DNA of 64,000 nt from Noviluteimonas lactosilytica (GCF_020866925.1 NZ_JAJGAK010000002.1:124001-188000), one strand, 5' to 3'. Numbered from the stretch's first letter, positions 43,943 through 55,823 are shown. Notes: generated by a model from the sequence alone, not told the origin. Program-made: numbers and translations.

Positions 43943-44959
43943 ATGCTGAAGATCGACACCCACGCCCACTTCCTGCCGCGCGACTGGCCGGACCTCGCCG
44001 CCAAGTACGGCGACAACCGGTTCCCCGTGATCCACCACGGCGACGACGGGCGGCACCGCATCTACAAGGACGGCAAGTTCTTCCGCGAGATCTGGCCGAA
44101 GACCTGGGATCCGAAGATCCGCCTCGACGATTACGCGCGCTTCGGCGTGCAGGTGCAGGTGATCAGCACGGTGCCGGTGATGTTCAGTTACTGGGCGAAG
44201 CCGCACCATGCGCTCGAACTGCACCAGGCGCTCAACGACCACACCGCCGAAGCGTGCCGCGCCTATCCGAAGCATTACGCGGGCATCGGCACGGTGCCGC
44301 TGCAGTCGCCGTCGCTCGCCGTGCGCGAACTCGAACGCTGCATGGACCAACTCGACCTGCAAGGTGTGCAGATCGGTTCGCACGTCAACGACTGGAACCT
44401 CGACGCGCCGGAACTGTTCGAGTTCTTCGAGGCGGCGAGCGAACTCGGCGCGGCGATCCTCGTGCATCCGTGGGACATGATGGGCAGCGAATCGATGCCG
44501 AAGTACTGGCTGCCGTGGCTGGTCGGCATGCCGGCCGAGCAATCGCGCGCGGCGTGTTGCCTGGTCTTCGGCGGCGTTCTCGAACGCTTGCCGAACCTGC
44601 GCATCTGCCTGGCGCACGGCGGCGGCAGCTTCCCGTATACGATCGGCCGCATCGAACACGGCTTCAACATGCGCCCCGACCTCGTCGCCACCGACAACTT
44701 CCGCAACCCGCGCGAATACATGTCGCGACTGTTCTTCGACTCGTGGGTCGCCGATCCGCGCGCGCTGCGTTACCTGATCGACACCTGCGGCGCCGACCGC
44801 ATCATGCTCGGCACCGACTATCCCTTCCCGTTGGGCGAACAGGAACCGGGCGCCGGCATTGCCGCGCTCGACCTGGACGACGCCCAGCAGGCCCGCCTCT
44901 ACCACGGCACCGCGCTGGAATGGCTGGGGCTGCACGCCTCGCGCTTCAACAACGCCTGA
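43943..44959 (+). CDS. nbaD: 2-amino-3-carboxymuconate-6-semialdehyde decarboxylase, 338 aa
   Basis: This amidohydrolase-fold decarboxylase converts ACMS to 2-aminomuconate 6-semialdehyde and diverts it from quinolinate. Zinc ligands are His7 and His9 (DTHAHF), His175 (LVHPWDMMGSE), and the catalytic His225 (LAHGGGSFPY) and Asp292 (LGTDYPFPLGEQEPG) are in place, two or three positions lower than in the Pseudomonas enzyme. Length is normal. The ATG at 43943 is chosen because it directly precedes the conserved N-terminus, although an open frame extends upstream. Kynureninase follows 13 bases later, so the two are cotranscribed. Confidence 0.96.
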   Translation: MLKIDTHAHFLPRDWPDLAAKYGDNRFPVIHHGDDGRHRIYKDGKFFREIWPKTWDPKIRLDDYARFGVQVQVISTVPVMFSYWAKPHHALELHQALNDHTAEACRAYPKHYAGIGTVPLQSPSLAVRELERCMDQLDLQGVQIGSHVNDWNLDAPELFEFFEAASELGAAILVHPWDMMGSESMPKYWLPWLVGMPAEQSRAACCLVFGGVLERLPNLRICLAHGGGSFPYTIGRIEHGFNMRPDLVATDNFRNPREYMSRLFFDSWVADPRALRYLIDTCGADRIMLGTDYPFPLGEQEPGAGIAALDLDDAQQARLYHGTALEWLGLHASRFNNA

Positions 44960-44972
44960 CGCACTCGCACCG

Positions 44973-46268
44973 ATGACCGATCACTCGAACCTTTTCGACG
45001 CTGACCGCGCCCGCGCGCTCGACGCCGCCGATCCGCTGCGCGACTTCCGCAACGAATTCCACATCCCCGTGCACGCGGGTGCGCCGCAGGCGTATTTCTG
45101 CGGCAACTCGCTCGGCCTGCAGCCGAAGGGCGCGCGCGCGATGGTCACGGAAGTACTCGACAAGTGGGCGAACGAAGCGGTCGAAGGCCACTTCCTCGAA
45201 CCCGCGCCGTGGATGCCGTATCACGCACTCGTGCGCGATGCGCTCGCCGAAGTCGTCGGTGCGCAGTCGTCGGAAGTCGTCGCGATGAATTCGCTGACGG
45301 CCAACCTGCACCTGATGCTGGTGAGTTTCTATCGGCCGACGCGCGAGCGCCCCGCGATCCTGATGGAGGCCGGCGCGTTTCCGTCCGACCGGCATGCGCT
45401 CGAATCGCAGGTGCGCTTCCACGGTTTCGATCCTGCGACCGACCTGATCGAACTGCAGCCCGACGAACCCGACGGCACGATCTCGATGGCCGCGATCGAA
45501 CGCGCGATCGCCGAACACGGCCCGCGCCTCGCTGCCATCGTCTGGCCCGGCGTGCAGTACCGCACCGGGCAGGCGTTCGACCTGGAGGAAATCGCGCGCC
45601 TCGGCCACGCCGCCGGCGCGATCGTCGGCTTCGATCTCGCGCACGCGGTGGGCAACCTGCCCGTGCAGCTGCACGATGCCGACGCAGACTTCGCGGTCTG
45701 GTGCCACTACAAGTACATGAACTCGGGCCCGGGCGCCGTCGCCGGTTGCTTCGTGCACGAACGCCACGCGAACACCGCGCGTCCGCGTTTCGCGGGTTGG
45801 TGGGGCCACGATCAATCGACGCGCTTCAAGATGGGCGGCCATTTCCATCCGACGCCGGGCGCCGACGGCTGGCAGCTGAGCAACCCGCCGATCCTCGGCC
45901 TCGCGCCGCTGCGCGCATCGCTCGACGTGTTCCATCGCGCGGGCATGGATCGCCTGCGTGCGCGTTCGCTCGAACTCACCGCGTATCTCGAAGCGCTGAT
46001 CCGCGCGAAGCTCTCCGACACGCTGCAGATCGTCACGCCGCGCGAAGCCGGGCGTCGCGGCGCGCAGCTGTCGATCCGCGTGCTGCAGGGCCGCGGCTTG
46101 TCGGGCCGCGCCGCCGGTCGCGATCTCTTCGAGTTCCTCGCAACGCGCGGGGTGCTCGGCGACTGGCGCGAACCCAACGTCATCCGCATCTCCCCCGCCC
46201 CGCTCTACAACACGCGCGAGGACATCCTGCGGTTTGCGAACGAAGTCGATCGCTGGCGCGCGGGTTGA
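44973..46268 (+). CDS. kynU: Kynureninase, 431 aa
   Basis: The PLP enzyme cleaves kynurenine or 3-hydroxykynurenine to (3-hydroxy)anthranilate and alanine. The PLP lysine is Lys247 in the motif CHYKYMNSGPG. Other conserved blocks are YFCGNSLGLQPKG, VIVGFDLAHAVGN-type (GAIVGFDLAHAVGN) and FAGWWGHDQSTRFKM. Length is normal. Cotranscribed with the decarboxylase; kmo follows in the same direction after a 134-aa reverse-strand gene and 142 bases, so it has its own promoter or reads through. Confidence 0.97.
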   Translation: MTDHSNLFDADRARALDAADPLRDFRNEFHIPVHAGAPQAYFCGNSLGLQPKGARAMVTEVLDKWANEAVEGHFLEPAPWMPYHALVRDALAEVVGAQSSEVVAMNSLTANLHLMLVSFYRPTRERPAILMEAGAFPSDRHALESQVRFHGFDPATDLIELQPDEPDGTISMAAIERAIAEHGPRLAAIVWPGVQYRTGQAFDLEEIARLGHAAGAIVGFDLAHAVGNLPVQLHDADADFAVWCHYKYMNSGPGAVAGCFVHERHANTARPRFAGWWGHDQSTRFKMGGHFHPTPGADGWQLSNPPILGLAPLRASLDVFHRAGMDRLRARSLELTAYLEALIRAKLSDTLQIVTPREAGRRGAQLSIRVLQGRGLSGRAAGRDLFEFLATRGVLGDWREPNVIRISPAPLYNTREDILRFANEVDRWRAG

Positions 46269-46276
46269 ACTCGCCC

Positions 46277-46681
46277 TTAGTGGTCGTTGCGGACGAAGAA
46301 CCGCGGCAAACCGGGCAGGTGCACTTCGTTCTCGTAGTCCAGGTCCTGTCCGGTGCCGTCTTCGCGCACGATGCACCACGACTCGCCGCACTCCCCGCTG
46401 CGATGCTCGAACGAGAGCACATGCAGGCATTCACCGCCCGCTCCTCCGAGCGGTTGCATGGCCGCAAGGCCGAAAGCCAGGGCCTGGTCGGAGATGGACT
46501 TGAACATGTCGACCAGCGCCTGGGCGCTGTAGGTCCGCTCGTCCGTGCCGATGCTCGACAACGAACCATCGGCCAGGAGGCAGATCCCGAACGGGGTGAA
46601 ATCCCGGCGCTCGATCTTGATCCGGGTGAAGTAGATCAAGGCGCGAATGACTTCTTCGCATTGGGCAAGGGATTCACGCAT
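46277..46681 (-). CDS. Hypothetical protein, 134 aa
   Basis: The protein has no signal peptide and looks alpha/beta (EVIRALIYFTRIKIERRDFTPFGICLLADGSLSSIG). Cysteines occur near the C-terminus (GECLHVLSFEHRSGECGESWCIV). No family recognised. The ATG at 46681 has GGAG upstream, and the extra N-terminal residues of the longer open frame look non-coding. Convergent with kynU, divergent from kmo. Confidence 0.6.
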   Translation of the reverse strand: MRESLAQCEEVIRALIYFTRIKIERRDFTPFGICLLADGSLSSIGTDERTYSAQALVDMFKSISDQALAFGLAAMQPLGGAGGECLHVLSFEHRSGECGESWCIVREDGTGQDLDYENEVHLPGLPRFFVRNDH

Positions 46682-46823
46682 GACCGTCTCCACTGATTCG
46701 ACGACCGGAGTCTGCTCCCGCCCTGCGGGCAACATGGATGCGGAAGGTCCGCACGCGGACGCCGATGGCGGCCATTCGCACGGACTGGCACCATTGGGCA
46801 TTCGGTGATTTGAAGGAGCGGCT

Positions 46824-48200
46824 GTGTCGGGCAAGGGTCACCTCACCATCGTCGGCGCCGGGCTTGCCGGTGGCCTGCTCGCGACGTTGCTCGCGCAACG
46901 CGGCTGGCAAGTCGACGTATTCGAACGCCGCGGCGATCCGCGCGTGAAGGGTTACGCGGGCGGACGTTCGATCAACCTCGCGCTCGCCGAACGCGGCCTG
47001 CACGCGCTGCGCGCCGCGGGCGCGGACGGCGCGGTGCTCGACAAGGCCGTGATGATGCGCGGCCGCATGGTGCATTCGCTCGACGTCGGCGAACAGTTGC
47101 TGCGTTACGGCAAGGACGACTCGGAGGTGATCTGGTCGGTCAGCCGCGGCGAGCTCAACATCACGCTGCTGCATGCCGCCGAACGCGCGGGTGCGAAGCT
47201 GCACTTCGACCAGCGACTGGAAAGCGTCGACTTCGATGCGAAGCGCGCGATGTTCGTCGACGACACCGACGGCAAGCGCACCGAGCATGCGTTCACCGCG
47301 CTGCTCGGCGCCGACGGCGCGGGCTCGGCCCTGCGCGCGGCGATGAAATCGCGGGCGGGCTTCGACGAGCGCATCGAATCGCTCGGCCACGGTTACAAGG
47401 AACTCGAGATCCCGCCGACCGCCGATGGCGACTTCCGCATCGAGGCCAACGCATTGCACATCTGGCCGCGCGGTCACTACATGTGCATCGCGTTGCCCAA
47501 CGATGAGCGCACCTTCACCGTCACCCTGTTCCTGCCGCTCGAAGGCGAGCCCAGCTTCGCGAACGTGCGCACCGGCGCCGATGCGCGCGCGTTGTTTCAA
47601 CGCGACTTCGCCGATGCGGTGCCGATGATCCCGGACCTCGACGCCGATTTCGAATCCAACCCGGTCGGCACGCTCTCCACGCTCTACCTCGACCGTTGGC
47701 ATCTCGATGGCCGCGCGGTCCTGCTCGGCGATGCCGCGCATGCGATGGTGCCGTTCCACGGGCAAGGCATGAACTGCGCGTTCGAGGATTGCGTCGCGCT
47801 CGCCGATCATCTCGACGCGTCGCATGACGGCGGCACGCCCGACCTCGCGCAGGCCTTCGAAGCCTTCGAACGCGAACGCCTGCCCAACGCGCGCGCGATC
47901 CAGGCGATGGCGCTGGAGAACTACCTCGAGATGCGCGCGCGCGTCGACGACGCCGACTTCCTGCTGCAGCGCGACCTCGAACGCGAACTCGCGCAGCGCC
48001 ATCCCGATCGCTTCGTCCCGCGCTACGGCATGGTGACCTTCCGCCGCCTCCCGTACGCGACGGCCTTCGAACGCGGCCGCATCCAGCGCGAGCTGCTGGT
48101 CGAAGCCACGCAGGGCAAGACGTCGCTCGACGGCATCGACCGCGCCTGGCTCGATGCGGAAGTGCAGCGTCGCCTCCCGCTCCTGCCGGTCGAAGGCTGA
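46824..48200 (+). CDS. kmo: Kynurenine 3-monooxygenase, 458 aa
   Basis: The FAD/NADPH flavoprotein hydroxylates kynurenine to 3-hydroxykynurenine. The N-terminal dinucleotide fold is LTIVGAGLAGGLLATLLAQRG, and the second FAD motif is LLGDAAHAMVPFHGQGMNCAFED. The KYAGGRSINLALAERG-type block (GYAGGRSINLALAERG) is diagnostic. The start is GTG with AAGGAG six bases before. Length matches bacterial KMO. With kynU and nbaD it forms the second half of the pathway split between two loci in this window. Confidence 0.97.
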   Translation: MSGKGHLTIVGAGLAGGLLATLLAQRGWQVDVFERRGDPRVKGYAGGRSINLALAERGLHALRAAGADGAVLDKAVMMRGRMVHSLDVGEQLLRYGKDDSEVIWSVSRGELNITLLHAAERAGAKLHFDQRLESVDFDAKRAMFVDDTDGKRTEHAFTALLGADGAGSALRAAMKSRAGFDERIESLGHGYKELEIPPTADGDFRIEANALHIWPRGHYMCIALPNDERTFTVTLFLPLEGEPSFANVRTGADARALFQRDFADAVPMIPDLDADFESNPVGTLSTLYLDRWHLDGRAVLLGDAAHAMVPFHGQGMNCAFEDCVALADHLDASHDGGTPDLAQAFEAFERERLPNARAIQAMALENYLEMRARVDDADFLLQRDLERELAQRHPDRFVPRYGMVTFRRLPYATAFERGRIQRELLVEATQGKTSLDGIDRAWLDAEVQRRLPLLPVEG

Positions 48201-48206
48201 GGGCGC

Positions 48207-49649
48207 GTGGCGGCGAGCTTCCTGTTCTACGACCTGGAAACCTTCGGCGCGGATCCGCGCACGACGCGCATCGCGCAGTTCGCCGCGGTGCGCACCGACG
48301 CCGAGCTCAACGCGATCGACGCGCCGATCAGCCTGTTCGTCAAGCCGGCCGACGACCTGCTGCCCTCGCCCGCCGCGACCATGATCACCGGCATCACGCC
48401 GCAGGCCGCCTTGCGCGACGGGATGAACGAAGCCGCCGCGTTCGCGCGCATCTACGAGGAGATGGCGCGGCCGGACACCTGCACGCTCGGCTACAACTCG
48501 CTGCGCTTCGACGACGAGTTCGTGCGCAACGGGTTCTTCCGTAACTTCCACGATCCGTACGAACGCGAGTGGCGCAACGGCAACTCGCGCTGGGACCTGC
48601 TCGACGTGCTGCGCATGGCGTATGCGTTGCGACCCGAAGGCATCGAGTGGCCGCTGCGCGAAGACGGCGCGGTGTCGTTCCGCCTCGAGCACCTGGCGAA
48701 CGCGAACGGCGTGCGCGAAGGCGATGCGCACGAAGCGCTGTCCGACGTGCTCGCGCTCATCGGCCTGGCGCGCAAGCTGCGCCAGGCGCAACCGAAGTTG
48801 TGGGACTACGCGTTGCGCCTGCGCGACAAGCGCCACGTCGCGCAGTTGCTCGACCCGGTGCGCATGCTCCCGGTGCTGCACGTTTCGCAGCGCTTCCCGG
48901 CCGCGCGCATGTGCAGCGCGCCGGTCGTGCCGGTCGCGCGACACCCGAAGATCGACAGCCGCATCATCGTGTTCGACCTCGAACAGGATCCGCATGCGCT
49001 GCTGACGCTCTCGCCCGAGGACATCGCCGACCACCTGTACACGCCGACGGCCGACCTGCCCGAAGGCGCGGTGCGCGTCGCGCTCAAGGAAATCCACGTC
49101 AACAAGTGTCCGGTCGTCGTGCCGTGGGAACACCTGCGCGCGCCCGACTTCGAACGCCTGGCCATCCATCGCGAGCAGAGCGAACAACGCGCGCAACTGT
49201 TGCGCGACGCCGGTCCCGCGTTGGCCGAGAAGGTGCGTCAGGTCTATGCAGTCACGCGCGAGCGCACGGCGAACGACGTCGACGCTTCGATCTACGACGG
49301 CTTCCTCGGCGACGGCGACAAGCGCAGGTTCTCGACCGTGCGATCGTTGCCGCCATCGACGCTCGGCACGCACGACTTCGCCTTCACCGATCCGCGCATG
49401 CCCGATTTGCTGTTCCGTTATCGCGCGCGCAACTGGCCGGAGACGCTGGACGCAGCCGAACGCGAACGCTGGAACGACTACCGCCGCGGACGCCTGTCGC
49501 GCGATGCGGGCCTGTCGGAGTACACGTTCGACGCCTACTTCGCCGAGATCGCCGCGCTTCGCGCCGTCCATGCGGAACACGGTGGCAAGCTCGCGCTCCT
49601 CGACGCACTGGAAGACTGGGGGCGGCAACGCGCCGCCGAACTCGCATGA
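48207..49649 (+). CDS. sbcB: Exodeoxyribonuclease I, 480 aa
   Basis: The 3'-5' single-strand DNA exonuclease acts in recombination and mismatch repair. The DEDD exonuclease motif I is FYDLETFG with Asp9 and Glu11, followed by GYNSLRFDDEFVRNGFFRN, then the conserved SH3-like and helical parts (HVAQLLDPVRMLPVLHVS). Length matches E. coli SbcB (475). Start is GTG at 48207, 7 bases after the kmo stop; stop overlaps the next start (ATGA). Not related to tryptophan catabolism. Confidence 0.95.
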   Translation: MAASFLFYDLETFGADPRTTRIAQFAAVRTDAELNAIDAPISLFVKPADDLLPSPAATMITGITPQAALRDGMNEAAAFARIYEEMARPDTCTLGYNSLRFDDEFVRNGFFRNFHDPYEREWRNGNSRWDLLDVLRMAYALRPEGIEWPLREDGAVSFRLEHLANANGVREGDAHEALSDVLALIGLARKLRQAQPKLWDYALRLRDKRHVAQLLDPVRMLPVLHVSQRFPAARMCSAPVVPVARHPKIDSRIIVFDLEQDPHALLTLSPEDIADHLYTPTADLPEGAVRVALKEIHVNKCPVVVPWEHLRAPDFERLAIHREQSEQRAQLLRDAGPALAEKVRQVYAVTRERTANDVDASIYDGFLGDGDKRRFSTVRSLPPSTLGTHDFAFTDPRMPDLLFRYRARNWPETLDAAERERWNDYRRGRLSRDAGLSEYTFDAYFAEIAALRAVHAEHGGKLALLDALEDWGRQRAAELA

Positions 49650-50332
49650 GCACCTACTTCACCGAAGCGAGCTTCAAGTTCCTGCGCGGGCTCGCGCGCC
49701 ACAACGAGCGCGAATGGTTCCTCGCGCACAAGGCCGATTACGAGACCCACGTGCGCGCGCCGTTCCAGCGCCTGCTCACCGACCTGCAGCCTGCGCTCGC
49801 GGAAGTGAGCGAGCACTATCGCGCCGATCCGAAGCCGGTCGGCGGGTCGATGTTCCGCATCCAGCGCGACACGCGCTTCGCCAACGACAAGACGCCGTAC
49901 AAGACGTGGCAGGGCGCGCGCCTGTCGCACGCACGCGGGAAGCAAGTCGAAGCGCCGTTGTTCTACCTGCACCTGCAGCCGGGCAAGTGCTTCGTCGGCG
50001 CGGGCTTGTGGCACTCGCCCTCGCCCGTGCAGCGGCAGGTGCGGCAGTTCATCGTCGACAACCCGTCCGGGTGGAAGGCCGCTGCGCACGGGACCGCGTT
50101 CCGCAAACGCTTCGATCTCGACGACAGCGAAATGCTCGTGCGCGTGCCGAAGGGCTATCCGGACGACTTCCCGTTCCGCGACGACCTGCGCCGCCGCAAC
50201 TTCGTCGCCGAACGCGCGATCGACGACGCGACCATGCTCGGACCGCGCCTGAAGCAGGAACTCGCGAAGGATCTCGCCGGCCTCGCCCCGTTCGTCGATT
50301 ATCTTTGCGCCAGCCTCGACCTTGAGTTCTAG
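49646..50332 (+). CDS. DUF2461 domain protein, 228 aa
   Basis: The protein matches the DUF2461/TIGR02453 family: N-terminal YFTEASFKFLRGLARHNEREWFLAHKADYE, the central FRIQRDTRFANDKTPYKTWQGARLSHARGK, and the C-terminal KGYPDDFPFRDDLRRRNFVAER. The role of this family is not known. Overlaps sbcB by 4 bases, so translation is coupled. Full length. Confidence 0.9.
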   Translation: MSTYFTEASFKFLRGLARHNEREWFLAHKADYETHVRAPFQRLLTDLQPALAEVSEHYRADPKPVGGSMFRIQRDTRFANDKTPYKTWQGARLSHARGKQVEAPLFYLHLQPGKCFVGAGLWHSPSPVQRQVRQFIVDNPSGWKAAAHGTAFRKRFDLDDSEMLVRVPKGYPDDFPFRDDLRRRNFVAERAIDDATMLGPRLKQELAKDLAGLAPFVDYLCASLDLEF

Positions 50333-50383
50333 TGGCAATGCGCCGCTCGAGGCCGTGAAGCCATCACTTTGAGGTAACGCCGC

Positions 50384-50965
50384 ATGAAGAAGTGGATCGC
50401 CGCTGCCCTCGCCGTCCTCCTGCTCGTGTTCGCGTGGGTCGCAGCCGGCCCGTACATGACGGTGCGCGCGATCCAGCACGCCGTGCAGGCGAACGACGCC
50501 GGCGAACTCGCCGAGCAAGTCGACTTTCCCGCCTTGCGCGCGAGCCTGAAGGCGCAGATGGTCGATGCGATGGTGCGCGAAGCCGGCGCCGACGTGCAGT
50601 CCAACGCATTCGGTGCGATCGCACTGACGATGGCGACCGGTGTCGTCAACGGTTTCGTCGACGGCATGGTCAATCCCGCCGGCTTGTCCGCGATGATGCA
50701 GGGTCGCCGGATGTGGAAGAACTCGAAGGAAAGTTTCGAGCGTCCGCCGCTCGATGCGCAGGGCGAGCCATTGCCTCAGGCGCGCGAGCCCGTGCCGCTC
50801 GAAAACGCGAAGATGCGTTACGAATCGACGTCGCGCTTCACCGCGACGGTCCGCGACGACCACGGCCAGCCGATCGTGTTCGTGCTCAAGCGCAGCGGCA
50901 TGCGCTGGCGCCTCGCGGACATTCGTTTGCCGCTCGGCAACGAAGCGACCCGACCGTCGCAATGA
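50384..50965 (+). CDS. DUF2939 domain protein, secreted or anchored, 193 aa
   Basis: An N-terminal hydrophobic segment (WIAAALAVLLLVFAWVAAG) is followed by the DUF2939 pattern YMTVRAIQHAVQANDAGELAEQVDFPALRASLKAQM, where the 'tyrosine, Ala/Ile helix, Asp' order is diagnostic. The rest is a beta-rich tail (ATVRDDHGQPIVFVLKRSG). It is preceded by TTTGAGGTAACGCCGC, with a GAGG ribosome site. Function unknown; a periplasmic protein held by the N-terminal helix. Confidence 0.88.
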   Translation: MKKWIAAALAVLLLVFAWVAAGPYMTVRAIQHAVQANDAGELAEQVDFPALRASLKAQMVDAMVREAGADVQSNAFGAIALTMATGVVNGFVDGMVNPAGLSAMMQGRRMWKNSKESFERPPLDAQGEPLPQAREPVPLENAKMRYESTSRFTATVRDDHGQPIVFVLKRSGMRWRLADIRLPLGNEATRPSQ

Positions 50966-51065
50966 CCACGGGTCGGAACGCACGCTTGTTCAGTTGAACC
51001 GGCATGCGAACCCCGGGCATCGATCCATGACGTGCGCCGCGAAGGCGCACCGCATGGAGCACGTG

Positions 51066-51572
51066 ATGAAACGACTGATCCTGTTTGCCTTGCTGGGTTG
51101 CGCACCGATCGCCGGTGCATGGGCCCAGACACCCAACAACGAATTCATCGGCAACCTGCGCGGCGCCAACGAAGTGCCCGCGTTGTCGACGACCGCGAAG
51201 GGCGAGTTCCGTTCCTACGTCTACAACGACACGCTGCGCTTCAAGCTCAGCTACGCCAGGCTCGAAGGCTCGGTCACGCAGGCGCACATCCATCTCGGCC
51301 AGCCGGCCGTGAACGGCGGCATTGCCGTGTGGCTGTGCTCCAACCTCGCGAGTCCGCCGACGCCGCCGGGGGTCATGCCATGCCCACCCGCGCCCGCGAC
51401 GATCACCGGCATCATCACGCCGAACATGGTGGTCGGTCCCGCCGCGCAGGGCCTGGCGCCGGGGGAGTTCAACGAACTCATTCGTTCGATGCTCAAGGGC
51501 ATCACCTACGCGAACGTGCACAGCGACCTGTTCCCGGGCGGCGAAGCGCGCGGCAAGGTCAATCCGCCGTAA
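51066..51572 (+). CDS. CHRD-domain secreted protein, 168 aa
   Basis: A signal peptide (MKRLILFALLGCAPIAGAWA) precedes a CHRD domain (chordin-type, here FIGNLRGANEVPALSTTAKGEF, VTQAHIHLGQPAVNGGIAVWL, TYANVHSDLFPGGEARGKV). CHRD proteins bind or interact with other secreted factors, but the bacterial role is unknown. Start at 51066 has GGAG seven bases upstream; two upstream ATG codons (51054, 51030) are less likely. Convergent with the nucleotidase. Confidence 0.9.
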   Translation: MKRLILFALLGCAPIAGAWAQTPNNEFIGNLRGANEVPALSTTAKGEFRSYVYNDTLRFKLSYARLEGSVTQAHIHLGQPAVNGGIAVWLCSNLASPPTPPGVMPCPPAPATITGIITPNMVVGPAAQGLAPGEFNELIRSMLKGITYANVHSDLFPGGEARGKVNPP

Positions 51573-51588
51573 CAGGCCGGCCCTACCG

Positions 51589-52509
51589 TCACTCCGACGG
51601 GAGCGATTCGTTCGATACGCCGTGGGGCACGTGCCCCGCGGCGACGTGCAGCTTCGCCGATTCGATGTTGTGCTGCGAGTCGTCGAAGAAGATGTCGGCG
51701 CCGAAGGTTTCCAGGAACGGGCCCTTCGGCCGCCCGCCGAGGAACAGCGCTTCATCCAGGCGCACGTCCCACTCGCGCAGCGTGCGGATCACGCGTTCGT
51801 GCGCAGGCGCGCTGCGCGCGGTGACGAGCGCCGTGCGGATCGGCGCCGCTTCGCCCGCCGGATACGCGGCCTGCAGGCGATGCAACGCATCGAGGAAACC
51901 GCGGAACGGGCCGCCGGAGAGCGGTTCGTGCGCGCGCGTGGTTTCGTGATCGTGAAAGGCCTGCAGGCCCTGCTCCTGCGAGACGCGTTCGGATTCGTCG
52001 CCGAAGATCACCGCGTCGCCGTCGAAGGCGATGCGCAGTTGGTCGTGGCGTTGCGCGGCGGCCTTCGCCGGCAGGATCGTCGCGGCGGCGACGCCGTGTT
52101 CGAGCGCGCGCCGCACGCTTTCCGGATTCGCGGAGAGGAACAGGTGCGCACCGAACGGCCGGATGTACGGCCACGTCGGCGCACCGGAAGTGAACGTCGC
52201 GCGCGAGATCGCAAGCCCGTGGTGGCGGATCGAGTTGAAGATGCGCAGCCCCGTGTCGGACGAATTGCGCGACAACAGGATCACTTCCACGCGCGGCGCA
52301 TCGCGCGGCAGGCCTTCGTTGAGCGCGAGCAACTTGCGCACCAGCGGGAATGCGATGCCCGGCGCGAGCGGCGCGTCTTCGTTCTCGCGCTGGTGTTCCT
52401 GGTACGCGCCGATGCCCTCGCGCTCGTACAGGCGATGGCTGTGTTCGAGGTCGAACAAGGCGCGCGAGGTGATCGCGACGGTCAGCGTGGGCGCGTGCGT
52501 GTCGGCCAT
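51589..52509 (-). CDS. 5'-nucleotidase (cN-I-like, PF06189 type), 306 aa
   Basis: The protein belongs to the cytosolic 5'-nucleotidase family that removes phosphate from nucleoside monophosphates. Typical blocks are VAITSRALFDLEHSHRLYEREG, LLSRNSSDTGLRIFNSIRHHGL and RATFTSGAPTWPYIRPFGAHLFLS, then IAFDGDAVIFGDESE with its two Asp residues and DIFFDDSQHNIESA near the end. Length is normal. It lies 1 base after the NAD kinase gene, on the same strand, so the two are cotranscribed. Confidence 0.9.
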   Translation of the reverse strand: MADTHAPTLTVAITSRALFDLEHSHRLYEREGIGAYQEHQRENEDAPLAPGIAFPLVRKLLALNEGLPRDAPRVEVILLSRNSSDTGLRIFNSIRHHGLAISRATFTSGAPTWPYIRPFGAHLFLSANPESVRRALEHGVAAATILPAKAAAQRHDQLRIAFDGDAVIFGDESERVSQEQGLQAFHDHETTRAHEPLSGGPFRGFLDALHRLQAAYPAGEAAPIRTALVTARSAPAHERVIRTLREWDVRLDEALFLGGRPKGPFLETFGADIFFDDSQHNIESAKLHVAAGHVPHGVSNESLPSE

Positions 52510-52510
52510 C

Positions 52511-53311
52511 TCACACCACGAATTGCTCGCTGAGGATGCGTTCCTCGAGGTTGTGCTCGGGGTCGAACAGCAGCGTGACGGTGCGTTCGCCGGATTCGCG
52601 GATGGTGACTTCGACGACGTCGCGCACTTCGTGCGAATCGGCGGTAACGCTGACCGGGCGCTTGTACGGATCGAGCACGCGGAAGCGCACTTCGGTGTCG
52701 GCCTTCAGCAACGCGCCGCGCCAGCGACGCGGACGGAACGGCGCGAGCGGCGTCAGCGCGATGATGCGCGAGCCCAGCGGCAGGATCGGACCGTGCGCGG
52801 AATAATTGTACGCGGTGCTGCCGGCGGCGGTCGCGACCATCACGCCGTCGCAGATCAGTTCTTCCAGGCGCGGCTTGCCGTTGAGGTCGATCGCCACGTG
52901 CGCGGCCTGGCGGGTCTGACGCAGCAACGAGACTTCGTTGTAGGCGAGCGAGCCGACGCTCGCGCCGGATTCGGTCTGCGCGACCATTTCGAGCGGGCGC
53001 AGCACCGCGGGTTCCGCGCCGGCGATGCGCTGGATCAGCGCCGGGCCCATCGACGGGTCTTCGCGATGGTGGTTCATCAGGAAGCCCACCGTGCCGAGCT
53101 TCATGCCGAACACCGGTTTGCCCAGGCCGCCGTGGCGATGCAGCGTCTGCAGCATGAAGCCGTCGCCGCCGAGCGCGACGAGCACGTCGGCGTCGGCGGG
53201 CTCGCATTGCCCGTGGAAGTCGACCAGTTGCGCGAGCGCGCTCTGGGCTTCGCTGGCGGGACTGGCGAGGAACGACAGGCGCGGCGTGGCGGGCAGGTTG
53301 TTCAGGCTCAT
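52511..53311 (-). CDS. nadK: NAD kinase, 266 aa
   Basis: The enzyme makes NADP from NAD and ATP. The diphosphate-binding GGDG motif is at residues 48-51 (ALGGDGFML), and the second conserved region is [19 protein letters not shown]. The conserved Asn-Glu ([10 protein letters not shown]) is present. The ATG at 53311 is chosen over the longer open frame that reaches 53617. The end of the upstream hybrid kinase is 154 bases away. Cotranscribed with the nucleotidase. Confidence 0.96.
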   Translation of the reverse strand: MSLNNLPATPRLSFLASPASEAQSALAQLVDFHGQCEPADADVLVALGGDGFMLQTLHRHGGLGKPVFGMKLGTVGFLMNHHREDPSMGPALIQRIAGAEPAVLRPLEMVAQTESGASVGSLAYNEVSLLRQTRQAAHVAIDLNGKPRLEELICDGVMVATAAGSTAYNYSAHGPILPLGSRIIALTPLAPFRPRRWRGALLKADTEVRFRVLDPYKRPVSVTADSHEVRDVVEVTIRESGERTVTLLFDPEHNLEERILSEQFVV

Positions 53312-53465
53312 GCGGCCGAGGATAACCCGCCGAGCGCTCGTTCGATGTCTGCCACGCCCCCGGCCATGCGTGCGCGCGCGCGGCCGGCGCTTTCGTTGAA
53401 TGGCCCGGCCGCGACACGCGGGTCGGTCGCGGACTCCTGCGGCGAAGCGGCGAGCCTGCAATTCT

Positions 53466-55754
<2,289 letters not shown>

Positions 55755-55775
55755 AGGCCCGACTTTACTCCCGTT

Positions 55776-55799
55776 GCCCCTCTCCCGCGGGAGAGGGGC
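55776..55799. repeat. Perfect 24-bp palindrome between kinase and glutamate dehydrogenase
   Basis: The sequence from 55776 to 55799 (GCCCCTCTCCCG and its exact reverse complement) is a GC-rich palindrome of a kind often repeated between genes in Xanthomonadaceae. It lies between the stop of the NAD glutamate dehydrogenase gene and the start of the kinase gene and may end the first transcript. Confidence 0.85.
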
Positions 55800-55823
55800 T
55801 GGGTCGCGCGATCAGTCGAGGGA

